Assembly (NCBI GenBank): GCA_963809245.1
Contig: CAWEIU010000006.1
Location: 99,565 to 163,564, forward strand
Direction: 5' to 3'
DNA length: 64,000 nt
Origin: Roseiarcus sp963809245
GTDB taxonomy: Bacteria; Pseudomonadota; Alphaproteobacteria; Rhizobiales; Beijerinckiaceae
Under the pieces are notes generated by a model. That model was not told the DNA's origin. It made no database searches and saw only the letters and a list, made by a program, of their open reading frames with translations. A program made the position numbers and the translations under genes. Positions 24,520-33,344 of the stretch are shown here, piece after piece. Within the stretch, counting starts at the first letter, position 1. Each line of letters opens with the position of its first letter.

Positions 24520-25851
24520 TTGGACGCTTTCGATGACGAGGATTTCGGCCGGCGGGCGCGCCGTCTTCGCGTCGCCACGCTCATCGGGCTCCGGTGGCTG
24601 GCGATATTCGGCCAATCCGTCGCCGTGCTGGTCGCCCATTTCGCGCTGGGGCTGGATTTTCCGTTTCTCGCCTGCTTTGTCTGCATCGGCGCGTCGGCGG
24701 TCCTGAACGCCGCGCTGCGCGCCCGCTTCCCCGTCGCTCACCGCCTCGACGAAACCTGGGCGACGAGCATCCTCGCCTTCGATATCGCCCAGCTCGCCGC
24801 TCTGTTGGCGCTGACCGGCGGCCTCGGCAATCCGTTCTCGATCCTGTTTCTGGCGCCCGTCACGACCGCCGCGGCTTCGCTGCCGCAGCGCAGCACCGCG
24901 GGGCTGCTGGCGTTCATGCTCGTCTGCGCCACCGCGATCGAGGTCGGGCACGTTCCGTTGCGTTCTTCCGGCGGCGCCGCCCTCGAGCCGCCGCCGCTCT
25001 ACGCCATTGGCGCGCTCGTCGCGATCGCGGTCGGCGCGATCTTCGTCGCCATCTACGCCAGCCGCGTCGCTCGGGAAGCGCGCAAGCTCTCCAGCGCCCT
25101 GACCGCGACCGAACTGATCCTGGCGCGCGAGCAGCACCTCTCCCAACTCGACGGTCTCGCGGCCGCCGCCGCGCACGAGTTGGGGACGCCGCTGGCGACG
25201 GTGGCGCTGGTCGTCCACGAACTGGCGGCTCAGCCGCAAATCGCAGCGCTCTGCGCCGACGACCTGCGCCTGGCCGAGGAGCAGGTCGGCCGCTGCCGGT
25301 CGATCTTGGGCAAGCTGTCCTCCCCCGAGACGATCGCGGAATCGTCGCTGGACGAGACGACGGTCGGCGAACTGCTGGAGGAAATCGCCGCCCCGCACCG
25401 CCTCCTCGACATCGAAATCGAGGTCTTGCGGGAGGGGCCGGAGCCCGAACCGTCCTGCCGCCGCAACGCCGGCATGATGCACGCGCTGAACAATCTGGTC
25501 GAAAACGCCGTGGGCTTCGCCAGGAGCCGGGTCTTGCTCAAGGCGTCTTGGAGCGGCGCGGTCGTCAGGATCGTCATCGCCGACGACGGGCCGGGCTTTC
25601 CCCCCCAGGTTCTGGCCCAGCTCGGCGAGCCCTATATTTCGAAGCGGGGACCCAACCGGCGGCGCGACGGGGTGGCGGGGGGCTTAGGCCTCGGACTGTT
25701 CATCGCCAACGCCTTGCTCGAACGGTCCGGCGCAAGGCTCGATATCGCCAACGGGCCGCAATCGGCGCCAGGAGCGGTCGCCAGCCTCGTCTGGATGCGC
25801 GGCGCTTTCGAACACGGTCGACTGACACGCCGACAAGCGCTAGAAGGCTGA
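24520..25851 (+). CDS. regB: RegB/PrrB/ActS-type redox-sensing histidine kinase
   Basis: The 443-residue product has six hydrophobic segments in residues 20-190, consistent with an inner-membrane sensor. GGLGNPF at about 100-106 is the conserved quinone-sensing motif of RegB proteins. The phospho-accepting histidine is near 220 in AAAAHELGTPLATVAL, and the redox-active cysteine of the family is at about 259 in GRCRSIL. ATP-binding boxes follow as NNLVENAVGFARS, IADDGPGFP and GGLGLGLFIANALLERSGA. RegB phosphorylates RegA when electron flow is low and so controls energy and carbon metabolism genes. The regulator gene follows after 2 bases. Confidence 0.93.
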   Translation: MDAFDDEDFGRRARRLRVATLIGLRWLAIFGQSVAVLVAHFALGLDFPFLACFVCIGASAVLNAALRARFPVAHRLDETWATSILAFDIAQLAALLALTGGLGNPFSILFLAPVTTAAASLPQRSTAGLLAFMLVCATAIEVGHVPLRSSGGAALEPPPLYAIGALVAIAVGAIFVAIYASRVAREARKLSSALTATELILAREQHLSQLDGLAAAAAHELGTPLATVALVVHELAAQPQIAALCADDLRLAEEQVGRCRSILGKLSSPETIAESSLDETTVGELLEEIAAPHRLLDIEIEVLREGPEPEPSCRRNAGMMHALNNLVENAVGFARSRVLLKASWSGAVVRIVIADDGPGFPPQVLAQLGEPYISKRGPNRRRDGVAGGLGLGLFIANALLERSGARLDIANGPQSAPGAVASLVWMRGAFEHGRLTRRQALEG

Positions 25852-25853
25852 AT

Positions 25854-26435
25854 ATGCAAGCTCGCAATGAGGTTGAAGTCGCCGAGGACGCCTCCGGGCC
25901 GGCGACGCCGCAAAGCAAATCCTTGCTGATCGTCGACGACGATCGGCCGTTCTGCGACCGTCTCGCGCGGGCGATGGGCGCGCGCGGCTTCACGCCCCGC
26001 GTCGCCAACAGCGTGGCGGACGGGCTGGCGGCGATCGAGGCCGAGGCGCCGTCTTTCGCCGTCATCGACCTCAAGCTCGCCGACGGAACCGGCCTCGACG
26101 TGATGCGGGCCCTCAAGGCCAAGCGGCCGGACGCTCGCGCCATCATCCTCACCGGCTTCGGCGCGATCGCCACCGCGGTCGTCGCGGTGAAGCTCGGCGC
26201 GTTCGACTATCTCGCCAAGCCCGTCAACGCCGACGACATCATCGCCGCGCTGACGGCCGAGCGGGTCGGCCGCGTCGACAGCCCCGAGCAGCCGATGTCG
26301 GCGGACCGCGTGCGCTGGGAGCATATCCAGCGCGTCTACGAATCCTGCGATCGCAACGTCTCGGAGACGGCGCGCCAGCTCAACATGCATCGGCGCACCC
26401 TTCAACGCATCCTGAGCAAGCGCGCGCCGCGCTGA
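25854..26435 (+). CDS. regA: RegA/PrrA/ActR-type response regulator
   Basis: From ATG 25854 the product is 193 residues. The receiver domain has the acidic pair in LLIVDDDRPFC, the phospho-accepting Asp at about 72 in AVIDLKLADGTGLDV, the Thr in AIILTGFGAIATA and the Lys in YLAKPVNADDI. The C-terminus VRWEHIQRVYESCDRNVSET, ARQLNMHRRTLQRILSK is the Fis-type helix-turn-helix that is almost invariant in RegA proteins. It binds promoters of redox-controlled genes together with the preceding kinase. A GC-rich hairpin at 26439-26466 ends the unit. Confidence 0.95.
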   Translation: MQARNEVEVAEDASGPATPQSKSLLIVDDDRPFCDRLARAMGARGFTPRVANSVADGLAAIEAEAPSFAVIDLKLADGTGLDVMRALKAKRPDARAIILTGFGAIATAVVAVKLGAFDYLAKPVNADDIIAALTAERVGRVDSPEQPMSADRVRWEHIQRVYESCDRNVSETARQLNMHRRTLQRILSKRAPR

Positions 26436-26438
26436 CGC

Positions 26439-26466
26439 GGCGCCCCGCTCCCCTCGGTGGGGCGCC
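26439..26466. terminator. GC-rich hairpin after regA
   Basis: GGCGCCCC at 26439-26446 pairs with GGGGCGCC at 26459-26466 around a 12-base loop, 3 bases past the regA stop. It is followed by TAACAAA rather than a T-run, so its terminator role is likely but not textbook. Confidence 0.55.
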
Positions 26467-26538
26467 TAACAAATGCGCGACTGCCGCGCGAGTTGGCGCC
26501 GAGACAGCGCAGAACGCCAGTCTACCCGACAGTTTCAG

Positions 26539-26554
26539 TGGCATAGCGCTTGCG
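26539..26554 (+). promoter_or_regulatory. Sigma-54 (RpoN) promoter upstream of urtA
   Basis: TGGCATAGCGCTTGCG matches the -24/-12 consensus TGGCAC-N5-TTGCW, with GG and GC separated by exactly 10 bases. It lies 63 bases before the urtA start. RpoN with NtrC activates nitrogen-scavenging genes, so urea uptake here should be induced under nitrogen limitation. No NtrC site was picked out by eye. Confidence 0.75.
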
Positions 26555-26616
26555 TAGCCTCTTCCCGGGCGGCCCAGCCATTGGCGGCCGCATCGTCGTT
26601 GGGAGAGGGAGCGACC

Positions 26617-27912
26617 ATGTCATTGACGAGACGATTTGTCCTGCGCGCGGCCGGCGCATTGGTTGGCGGCGCGCTGGCGCTGAGTTCCTTCGCCGCGCAT
26701 GCGGAGGACACGATCAAAATCGGCATTCTCCATTCGCTCTCGGGCACGATGGCGATCAGCGAGACGACGCTCAAGGACGTCATGCTGATGCTCATCGACG
26801 AGCAGAACAAGAAGGGCGGCCTGCTCGGCAAGAAACTGGAGCCGGTCGTCGTCGACCCGGCGTCCAACTGGCCGCTGTTCGCTGAGAAGGCGCGCGAACT
26901 GATCGCCAAGGACAAGGTGTCGGTGGTGTTCGGCTGCTGGACCTCGGTCTCCCGCAAGTCCGTCCTGCCGGTCTTCAAGGAACTCGACAGCATTCTCTTC
27001 TACCCCGTCCAATACGAGGGCGAGGAATCCGAGCGCAATGTCTTCTACACCGGCGCGGCGCCCAATCAGCAGGCGATCCCGGCGGTCGACTATCTCATGA
27101 GCGAGGACGGCGGCTCGGTGAAGCGCTGGGTGCTCGAGGGCACTGATTACGTCTATCCCCGCACGACCAACAAGATCCTCGCCGCCTACCTCAAGTCGAA
27201 GGGCGTGGCCGACGAGGACATCCTGATCAACTATACGCCGTTCGGCTTCTCCGACTGGCAGACCGAAGTGTCGAAGATCAAGGCCTTCGGTTCGGCGGGC
27301 AAGAAGACCGCGGTGGTGTCGACGATCAATGGCGACGCCAACGTTCCCTTCTACAAGGAGCTCGGCAACCAGGGCGTCAAGGCGACCGACATTCCGGTCG
27401 TCGCCTTCTCGGTCGGCGAGGAAGAACTCGCCGGTCTCGACGCCAAGCCGCTGGTCGGCCATCTCGCCGCCTGGAACTATTTCCAGACCATCGACACGCC
27501 CGAGAACAAGGCGGAGATCGAGAAGTGGCGCGCCTTCACCAAGAACCCCAAGCGCACCTTCAACGATCCGATGGAGGCGCATTACATCGGCTTCAACATG
27601 TGGGTGAAGGCCGTCGAGAAGGCCGGCACGACCGACCCCGACGCGGTGATCGACGCGATGATCGGCGTCGCGGTGCCCAATCTGACGGGCGGCATCGCCA
27701 CCATGATGCCGAACCATCACATCACCAAGCCGGTCTACATCGGCGAAATCCAGGAGAACGGCCTGATCAACACGGTCTGGCAGACACCGGGAACCGTCGT
27801 CGCTCAGGAGTGGTCGCCCTACCTCGAGGGCTCGCGCGATCTCATCGCCGATTGGCGCAAGCCGCTTTCCTGCGGAAACCTGAACGTCAAGACCGGCAAG
27901 TGCGGCGGCTGA
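26617..27912 (+). CDS. urtA: Urea ABC transporter substrate-binding protein
   Basis: UrtA binds urea in the periplasm for the UrtBCDE importer. From ATG 26617, with GGGAGAGGGA upstream, it has 431 residues. The signal sequence contains a twin-arginine-like LTRRFVLRAAG and ends AAHA before EDTIKIGILHSLSGTMAISE, the start of the family's periplasmic-binding fold. VFGCWTSVSRKSVLPVFKE, LFYPVQYEGEESERNVFYTG and GEIQENGLINTVWQTPG are all specific to UrtA. It heads the urt operon behind a sigma-54 promoter. Confidence 0.96.
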   Translation: MSLTRRFVLRAAGALVGGALALSSFAAHAEDTIKIGILHSLSGTMAISETTLKDVMLMLIDEQNKKGGLLGKKLEPVVVDPASNWPLFAEKARELIAKDKVSVVFGCWTSVSRKSVLPVFKELDSILFYPVQYEGEESERNVFYTGAAPNQQAIPAVDYLMSEDGGSVKRWVLEGTDYVYPRTTNKILAAYLKSKGVADEDILINYTPFGFSDWQTEVSKIKAFGSAGKKTAVVSTINGDANVPFYKELGNQGVKATDIPVVAFSVGEEELAGLDAKPLVGHLAAWNYFQTIDTPENKAEIEKWRAFTKNPKRTFNDPMEAHYIGFNMWVKAVEKAGTTDPDAVIDAMIGVAVPNLTGGIATMMPNHHITKPVYIGEIQENGLINTVWQTPGTVVAQEWSPYLEGSRDLIADWRKPLSCGNLNVKTGKCGG

Positions 27913-27942
27913 GCGTTCGCGCAGGCCTGACCAGCCCCTGAA

Positions 27943-28053
27943 CGTCATGGCCGGGCTCGTCCCAGCCATCCACGCGGCGCCCGCGGGCCAAAACGCTCGA
28001 GAGTCGGGAACTGCTGCGCCGCGTGGATGCCCGGCGCAAGGCCGGGCAAGACG
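27943..28053. repeat. Dispersed palindrome between urtA and urtB
   Basis: CGTCATGGCCGGGCTCGTCC at the left is mirrored by GCCCGGCGCAAGGCCGGGC and AAGACG at the right, with GCCATCCACG opposite CGTGGATGCC inside. This is another alphaproteobacterial intergenic palindrome type. It separates urtA from urtB without breaking either and may modulate how much transcript continues into the membrane genes. Confidence 0.65.
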
Positions 28054-28102
28054 ACCGAGGGCGGCGCGGGGAACCGCGCCATTTCTGAACGAGAACAGGC
28101 TC

Positions 28103-29698
28103 ATGTCGCTTGCCCGCCTCGCCGCCACGTTGGCCTTTCTCTGCGGTCTCTGCTGCGCCGGCGTCGCGCGCGCCGACGCACTCGACGACACATTGGCGAA
28201 GTTTCTCGACGACAAGTTCGCGCGCACGGAGCAGGGCGTCAGCGAGCTCGCGGCGAGCGGCGCCCCGAACGCCGCCGCGATCATCGAGGCGCTGGGCGAC
28301 AATCGCCTGCTGATCGACGCCGCCCACCATCGGCTGGTCTATCGCACGCAAACGGGCGAGATGATCGACGCCAAGAGCGGCCAGACGCTCGCCGGCGCTG
28401 ACGCGAGTTCCTTCAAGAAGGTGCGCATCAACAACGCGCTGCGCAGCGCGATCGCGGCGGCGCTCGGCGCGCTCACGCTGGCCAATCCCGACCCTGCCAA
28501 ACGGGTCGCGGCCGCGGAGGCGGTCTTCAAGTCGCGCGAGGCCAAAGCGCTGCCCACGCTCGAGGCGCAACTCGCCAAGGAGAAAGACCCGCACGCCGCC
28601 GAGGCGCTGCGCCAAGCGCGCGCGGCCATCCTCGCGCTCGATGCGAGCGCGCCCGCAGCCGAGCGCCTCGCCGCCATTGCGGCGCTGAAGGACCGCGGCG
28701 ATCAGGACGCGCAGGGCCTGATCGATGAGGTCGCGGCGACCAACGATCCCGCGCTCAAGGCGGCCGCTGAGGCTGCCTTGTCATCCATCCAATCGCGTCT
28801 GGCGCTGTGGGGCGTCGTCCAGAACCTCTGGTACGGCGTTTCGGCCGGTTCGGTGCTGCTGCTTGCCGCGATCGGGCTCGCCATCACCTTCGGCGTGATG
28901 GGCGTCATCAACATGGCGCACGGCGAGATGGTGATGCTCGGCGCCTACACGACCTTCGTCGTGCAGAGCGTGTTGCCGCCATCGCTCGCGCAATGGTCGC
29001 TCGCCATCGCCTTGCCGCTGGCCTTTCTCGTGGCCGGCGTCGTCGGCGTCGCGATCGAGCGGCTGGTCATCCGCTATCTCTATGGCCGGCCGCTGGAGAC
29101 GCTGCTGGCGACATGGGGCGTGTCGCTGATCCTTCAGCAGGGCGTGCGCACCATCTTCGGCGCGAACAATCGCCAGGTGAGCGCGCCGGCGTTCATGTCC
29201 GGCTCCTTCGAGCTCGGCGGCTTGTCGATCACGACGGGGCGGCTCTGGATCATCGCGCTGGCGATCCTCGTTTTCGTAGCGTTGCAATTGGTGCTGCGCG
29301 CAACGCCGTTCGGCCTGCGGATGCGCGCCGTGACGCAGAACCGGCGCATGGCGGCGGCGATGGGGATTTCGGCCGGCCGCATCGACATGTTCGCCTTCGG
29401 CCTCGGCTCCGGCATCGCGGGCGTGGCGGGCGTCGCGCTGTCGCAGATCGACAACGTCTCGCCCAATCTGGGCCAGGGCTACATCATCGACAGCTTCATG
29501 GTCGTCGTCTTCGGCGGCGTCGGCAATCTTTGGGGCGCGTTGCTCGGCGCGTTGTCGCTGGGGCTCGCCAACAAGCTGCTCGAACCGGCGATCGGCGCGG
29601 TGCTCGGCAAGATCCTGCTGCTGGTGTGCATCATCCTCTTCATTCAGAAGCGCCCGCGCGGCCTGTTCGCGCTCAAGGGACGGGCGGTGGAGGCATGA
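28103..29698 (+). CDS. urtB: Urea ABC transporter permease UrtB
   Basis: From ATG 28103 the product is 531 residues. A signal peptide ends GVARA, followed by a long soluble N-terminal part of about 210 residues with HEAT-like Ala/Leu-rich helices (for example ALPTLEAQLAKEKDPHAAEA), as in UrtB of other proteobacteria. The membrane domain starts near residue 235 and includes ITFGVMGVINMAHGEMVMLG and VFGGVGNLWGALLGAL, the LivH-type signatures. The frame is open upstream only through the palindrome at 27943-28053, which is not coding. The stop overlaps the urtC start as ATGA. Confidence 0.94.
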   Translation: MSLARLAATLAFLCGLCCAGVARADALDDTLAKFLDDKFARTEQGVSELAASGAPNAAAIIEALGDNRLLIDAAHHRLVYRTQTGEMIDAKSGQTLAGADASSFKKVRINNALRSAIAAALGALTLANPDPAKRVAAAEAVFKSREAKALPTLEAQLAKEKDPHAAEALRQARAAILALDASAPAAERLAAIAALKDRGDQDAQGLIDEVAATNDPALKAAAEAALSSIQSRLALWGVVQNLWYGVSAGSVLLLAAIGLAITFGVMGVINMAHGEMVMLGAYTTFVVQSVLPPSLAQWSLAIALPLAFLVAGVVGVAIERLVIRYLYGRPLETLLATWGVSLILQQGVRTIFGANNRQVSAPAFMSGSFELGGLSITTGRLWIIALAILVFVALQLVLRATPFGLRMRAVTQNRRMAAAMGISAGRIDMFAFGLGSGIAGVAGVALSQIDNVSPNLGQGYIIDSFMVVVFGGVGNLWGALLGALSLGLANKLLEPAIGAVLGKILLLVCIILFIQKRPRGLFALKGRAVEA

Positions 29699-30853
29699 TC
29701 GTCGCGCGCTTCCTTGGCCGACTGGACCGCCTGAGCCTGGGGTTCGTCGTCTTGATGCTGGGCGCCGCCGCGCTCGTGCCCGTTCTCGCGCTCGCGGTTC
29801 CCGCGGGCTCGGCCTTCGCCTTGCCCCCTTATGTCGTCGCGCTCATGGGCAAATATCTCTGCTACGCGATCCTCGCTTTGGCGCTCGATCTCGTCTGGGG
29901 CTATTGCGGCATTCTCTCGCTCGGCCACGGCGCGTTCTTCGCGCTCGGCGGCTATGCGATGGGCATGTATCTGATGCGCCAGATCGGCGCGCGCGGCGTC
30001 TACGCCAATCCCGTCCTTCCCGACTTCATGGTTTTCCTCAATTGGAAGGCGCTGCCGGTCGCCTGGTGGGGCTTCCATTCCTTCGCCTACGCCAGCGTGA
30101 TGGTGATGCTCGCGCCCGGCGTGCTGGCTTTCGCGTTTGGCTGGTTCGCGTTCCGCTCGCGGGTGACGGGCGTCTATCTCTCGATCATCACCCAGGCGCT
30201 CACCTATGCGCTGAAGCTCGCCTTTTTCCGCAACGATTTCGGCTTCGGCGGCAACAACGGCCTGACCGATTTCAAGGACATCGTCGGCTTCAACGTGCAG
30301 GCGGACGCAACGCGCGCGGCGCTGTTCTCGATCTCGGCGATCGCGCTCGCAATCGCCTTCCTCATCGCCAAGGCGATCGTGACGTCGAAATACGGCAAGG
30401 CGCTGATCGCGGTGCGCGACGCGGAAAGCCGCGTCCGCTTCCTCGGCTACCGCGTCGAAAACTACAAGCTGTTCGTTTGGGTCGTCTCGGCGGTCATCGC
30501 CGGCGTCGCGGGGGCGCTCTACGTGCCGCAAGTCGGCATCATCAATCCCAGCGAATTCGACCCCGGCAATTCGATCGAGGCGGTGATCTGGGTCGCGGTC
30601 GGCGGCCGCGGCACCCTGGTCGGCGCGGCGCTCGGCGCAGTCGTCGTCAATTTCGCCAAGACCTACTTCACGGGCGCCTTCCCTGAACTCCTGGCTGTTC
30701 GGCCTCGGCGCGCTGTTCATCCTCGTCACGCTGTTCCTGCCGAAGGGCATCATGGGCTGGTTCGCAGCCGCGCGGAACGGTTCGACCAAGGCCCCGCCGA
30801 CGCCGCTCGGCGAGCGCGCTGCGGTCGCCGAAGAAGGCGGGAGCACGCCATGA
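29695..30853 (+). CDS. urtC: Urea ABC transporter permease UrtC, with an apparent one-base frameshift near its end
   Basis: UrtC is the second membrane subunit of the urea importer. The frame from ATG 29695 runs through VWGYCGILSLGHGAFFALGG, VTGVYLSIITQALTYALKLA and NPSEFDPGNSIEAVIWVAVG, all typical. At about 30690 the text FTGAFPEL is followed by an unrelated tail. Shifting frame by one base there restores WLFGLGALFILVTLFLPKGI and an end at TGA 30851-30853 overlapping the urtD ATG. One extra C in CTCCTGG explains the break. As written, the frame continues without a stop straight into urtD in the same frame, giving an artificial or real UrtC-UrtD fusion of some 640 residues. Confidence 0.9.
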
Positions 30854-31614
30854 TCGGCCTCGACGACCCGAAACTCACGAGCACGCTGCTCTATCTCGAT
30901 GGCGTCGCCGTGTCGTTCGACGGCTACAAGGCGCTGCGCGGGCTGTCGCTCGTTCTCGAGCCCGGCGAGATGCGGGCGATCATCGGCCCCAACGGCGCCG
31001 GCAAGACGACGATGATGGACGTCATCACGGGGAAGACGCGGCCCGACGCGGGCGACGTCGTCTTCGACGGACGGCACAATCTTCTCCAGCTCGACGAAGC
31101 CGAGATCGCCGAACTCGGCGTCGGCCGCAAATTTCAGAAGCCAACCGTGTTCGAAAATCACACGGTCGCCGACAACATTCTGCTCGCCGCCAAGGCGCCG
31201 CGCACCGTCTTTGCAACGCTGTTCGGCGGCGGGCAGGCGCGCGAGCGCGAGACGATCGACCGCATTCTGACGACGACGCGCCTCACCGAGCATCGCCTTC
31301 GTCTCGGCGGCGATCTTTCGCACGGCCAGAAGCAGTGGCTCGAGATCGGCATGTTGCTGGCGCAGGATCCAAAGCTGCTGTTGGTCGACGAGCCGGTCGC
31401 CGGCATGACCGACGCCGAGACCGCCGTCACGGCCGAACTGTTGCGGGAGATCGCGCGTGACCATTCCGTCGTCGTGGTCGAGCACGACATGGCCTTCGTG
31501 CGCGAGCTCGGCGTCAAGGTGACGGTGCTGCACGAGGGCGCGGTGCTGGCGGAAGGCTCGCTCGATCAGGTCAGCGCGGACGAGCGGGTGATCGAAGTGT
31601 ATCTGGGGCGATAG
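30850..31614 (+). CDS. urtD: Urea ABC transporter ATP-binding protein UrtD
   Basis: The 254-residue ATPase starts at ATG 30850, overlapping the restored urtC stop. Walker A is GPNGAGKTT at about 47-55, the Q-loop region contains GVGRKFQKPTVFE, the signature is DLSHGQKQWLEIGMLL and Walker B is LLLVDEPVAGMTD. The LSHGQKQWLEI form of the signature is specific to UrtD/LivG-type subunits. It powers urea import with UrtE at the cytoplasmic face. Confidence 0.95.
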   Translation: MIGLDDPKLTSTLLYLDGVAVSFDGYKALRGLSLVLEPGEMRAIIGPNGAGKTTMMDVITGKTRPDAGDVVFDGRHNLLQLDEAEIAELGVGRKFQKPTVFENHTVADNILLAAKAPRTVFATLFGGGQARERETIDRILTTTRLTEHRLRLGGDLSHGQKQWLEIGMLLAQDPKLLLVDEPVAGMTDAETAVTAELLREIARDHSVVVVEHDMAFVRELGVKVTVLHEGAVLAEGSLDQVSADERVIEVYLGR

Positions 31615-31616
31615 GG

Positions 31617-32312
31617 ATGTTGAGCGTCGACAACATCAACCTCTTCTATGGCGCCGCCCAGGCCTTGCGGTCGGTCTCGCTCAAGGCCGAGATCGGGCGC
31701 GTCACCTGCGTCCTCGGGCGCAACGGGGTCGGCAAATCCTCGCTGCTGCGCGCCATCGTCGGCCAGCAGCCGATCGCCTCGGGGGCGATCCTGTGGAAGG
31801 GGAAAGACATCAGCCGCCTGCCGACCCACGAGCGCGCGCGGCGCGGCATCGGCTATGTGCCGCAGGGGCGCGAAATTTTCCCGCTGCTCACGGTGCGCGA
31901 GAATCTGATGACGGGCTTTGCGACCCAGCCGCGCGACAAGAAGTTCATCGACGACGAGATCCTCAGCCTGTTTCCCGTCCTCGCCGACATGATGGGCCGG
32001 CGAGGGGGCGATCTCTCGGGCGGCCAGCAGCAGCAGCTCGCGATCGGCCGCGCGCTCGTCACCCGGCCGCAACTGCTCGTGCTCGACGAGCCGACCGAGG
32101 GCATCCAGCCCTCGATCATCAAGGACATCGGGCGCGCCATCCTCTATCTCAGGCAGAAGGGCGAGATGGCGATCCTCGTCGTCGAGCAATATTTCGAATG
32201 GGCGCGCGACATCGCCGACGATTACGCAGTGATGGACCGCGGCGCGGTGGTGCTCGCCGGCGAGCGCAAGGACATGCGGGAAGCCGAGGTGCGCAAACGG
32301 TTGTCGGTGTAG
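31617..32312 (+). CDS. urtE: Urea ABC transporter ATP-binding protein UrtE
   Basis: The 231-residue ATPase starts 2 bases after urtD. It has VLGRNGVGKSSLLRAIVG as Walker A, IGYVPQGREIFPLLTVRENL around the Q-loop, the signature DLSGGQQQQLAIGRAL and Walker B LLVLDEPTEGIQP. Length and the PQGREIFP-LTV.ENL motif are those of UrtE. It closes the urt operon. A weakly palindromic stretch follows before the YjbR gene, and no urease gene is found within the window. Confidence 0.95.
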   Translation: MLSVDNINLFYGAAQALRSVSLKAEIGRVTCVLGRNGVGKSSLLRAIVGQQPIASGAILWKGKDISRLPTHERARRGIGYVPQGREIFPLLTVRENLMTGFATQPRDKKFIDDEILSLFPVLADMMGRRGGDLSGGQQQQLAIGRALVTRPQLLVLDEPTEGIQPSIIKDIGRAILYLRQKGEMAILVVEQYFEWARDIADDYAVMDRGAVVLAGERKDMREAEVRKRLSV

Positions 32313-32461
32313 CGGTCGTCAGCGCAGGGACGAAGCGATCCATGCCACGGCCGCGGCTTGGTGGACCGCATCGCCTTCGGCTCGCGATGACCGCGTAAGT
32401 TCGTCTGCGTCGCGCTTGCGCTCGTCGTCCATGCGCGCGATGTTCATGGCGGGAGCCGCCG

Positions 32462-32788
32462 ATGGCCGACGCCGCCGAATTCCGCCGTCTCGCGCTCGCT
32501 CTGCCGGGCGCCGGGGAATATCCGCATTTCGATCGCCGCGCTTTCAAGGCCCGCGTCACCTTCGCGACGCTCGCCGCCGATGGGCTCACCGCCAATTTCA
32601 AATTCTCGCCCGACGAACAGCAATGGAAGTGCGAGATCGCACCCGACGCGTTCGCGCCGATTCCCAACGCCTGGGGCCGGGGAGGTTGGACCTGCGCCAC
32701 GCTCGCCGCCCTCAGCGAGGCCGAACTCGCCGCCGCGCTGCAAATGGCGTGGCGCCATGCCGAGCCGAAGACCAAGCGAGGGAAGTGA
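32462..32788 (+). CDS. MmcQ/YjbR family DNA-binding-like protein
   Basis: This 108-residue protein belongs to the MmcQ/YjbR group, which has a CyaY-like fold and an unclear function. It shows FRRLALALPGAGEYPHF at the N-terminus, then RRAFKARVTFATLA, and GRGGWTCATLAALSEAELAA, followed by LQMAWRHAEPK. Length fits. It sits downstream of urtE in the same direction but is separated by about 150 bases with a degenerate palindrome, so it is probably not part of that operon. Confidence 0.85.
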   Translation: MADAAEFRRLALALPGAGEYPHFDRRAFKARVTFATLAADGLTANFKFSPDEQQWKCEIAPDAFAPIPNAWGRGGWTCATLAALSEAELAAALQMAWRHAEPKTKRGK

Positions 32789-32802
32789 GGAGGCGCTGTC
32801 GC

Positions 32803-33279
32803 TCACCCCGGCATGCCCTCCCTCGCCAGGCGCGTCAGCCACTGGCGGATCGTCCGCTCCTCCTCCTCCGTCAGCCCTGCCGCGAGCTGCAACTCAACCG
32901 CATCGACGCGGCTCTTGCAGCGCGCCAGAAGTTTCTTGCCGGCCTCGGTGATCTCAAGTTGTTGGATGCGGCCATGCACCGCATGCGGTCGGCTCACCAG
33001 CGCGCCCGAGCGTTTGAGATTGCCGACGATCACGGTGACGGTTGGGGGCGTGAGCAGCGAAAGCCGGGCGAGGTCGGCGCTGGAGAGGCCGGGGTAGGCG
33101 CCGACCATCGTCAAAGCGGCGAATTGCGGCGGCGTGACGCCGAGGTCCGACAAAGCGTTTTCCATGCGCCCGCGCGTCGCCGCGCCGGCCTGCCGCAAGA
33201 GATAGCCGAGGTGGCCTTCCTCGCCCCGTTTCCCCTCGCCGGGTTTGGGCGGTTTCGCGGAAGGGAGTGACTTGCGCAT
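32803..33279 (-). CDS. MarR-family transcriptional regulator
   Basis: The 158-residue product has the MarR winged helix-turn-helix: VTPPQFAALTMVGAYPGLSS, ADLARLSLLTPPTVTVIVGN for the recognition helix, and the wing in VHGRIQQLEITEAGKKLL. It is divergent from the AhpD-like gene at 33345 with a 65-base gap holding repeated GCTCGAATAT motifs, the likely operator. Members repress divergent genes until a small aromatic or oxidant ligand binds. The N-terminal 20 residues are Lys/Pro/Gly rich. Confidence 0.9.
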   Translation of the reverse strand: MRKSLPSAKPPKPGEGKRGEEGHLGYLLRQAGAATRGRMENALSDLGVTPPQFAALTMVGAYPGLSSADLARLSLLTPPTVTVIVGNLKRSGALVSRPHAVHGRIQQLEITEAGKKLLARCKSRVDAVELQLAAGLTEEEERTIRQWLTRLAREGMPG

Positions 33280-33283
33280 GATG

Positions 33284-33323
33284 TTAGAGCTCGAATATAA
33301 TCTTCGTGCTCGAATATTAGAGC
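33284..33323. promoter_or_regulatory. Repeated operator-like motifs between marR-like and ahpD-like genes
   Basis: GCTCGAATATAA at 33289-33300 recurs as GCTCGAATATTA at 33308-33319, 19 bases apart, and TTAGAGC occurs at both 33284-33290 and 33317-33323. The position in the short divergent gap suggests binding of the MarR-type regulator. Inferred, not proven. Confidence 0.5.
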
Positions 33324-33344
33324 GCTTGCATTGGGAGAGCCAGC

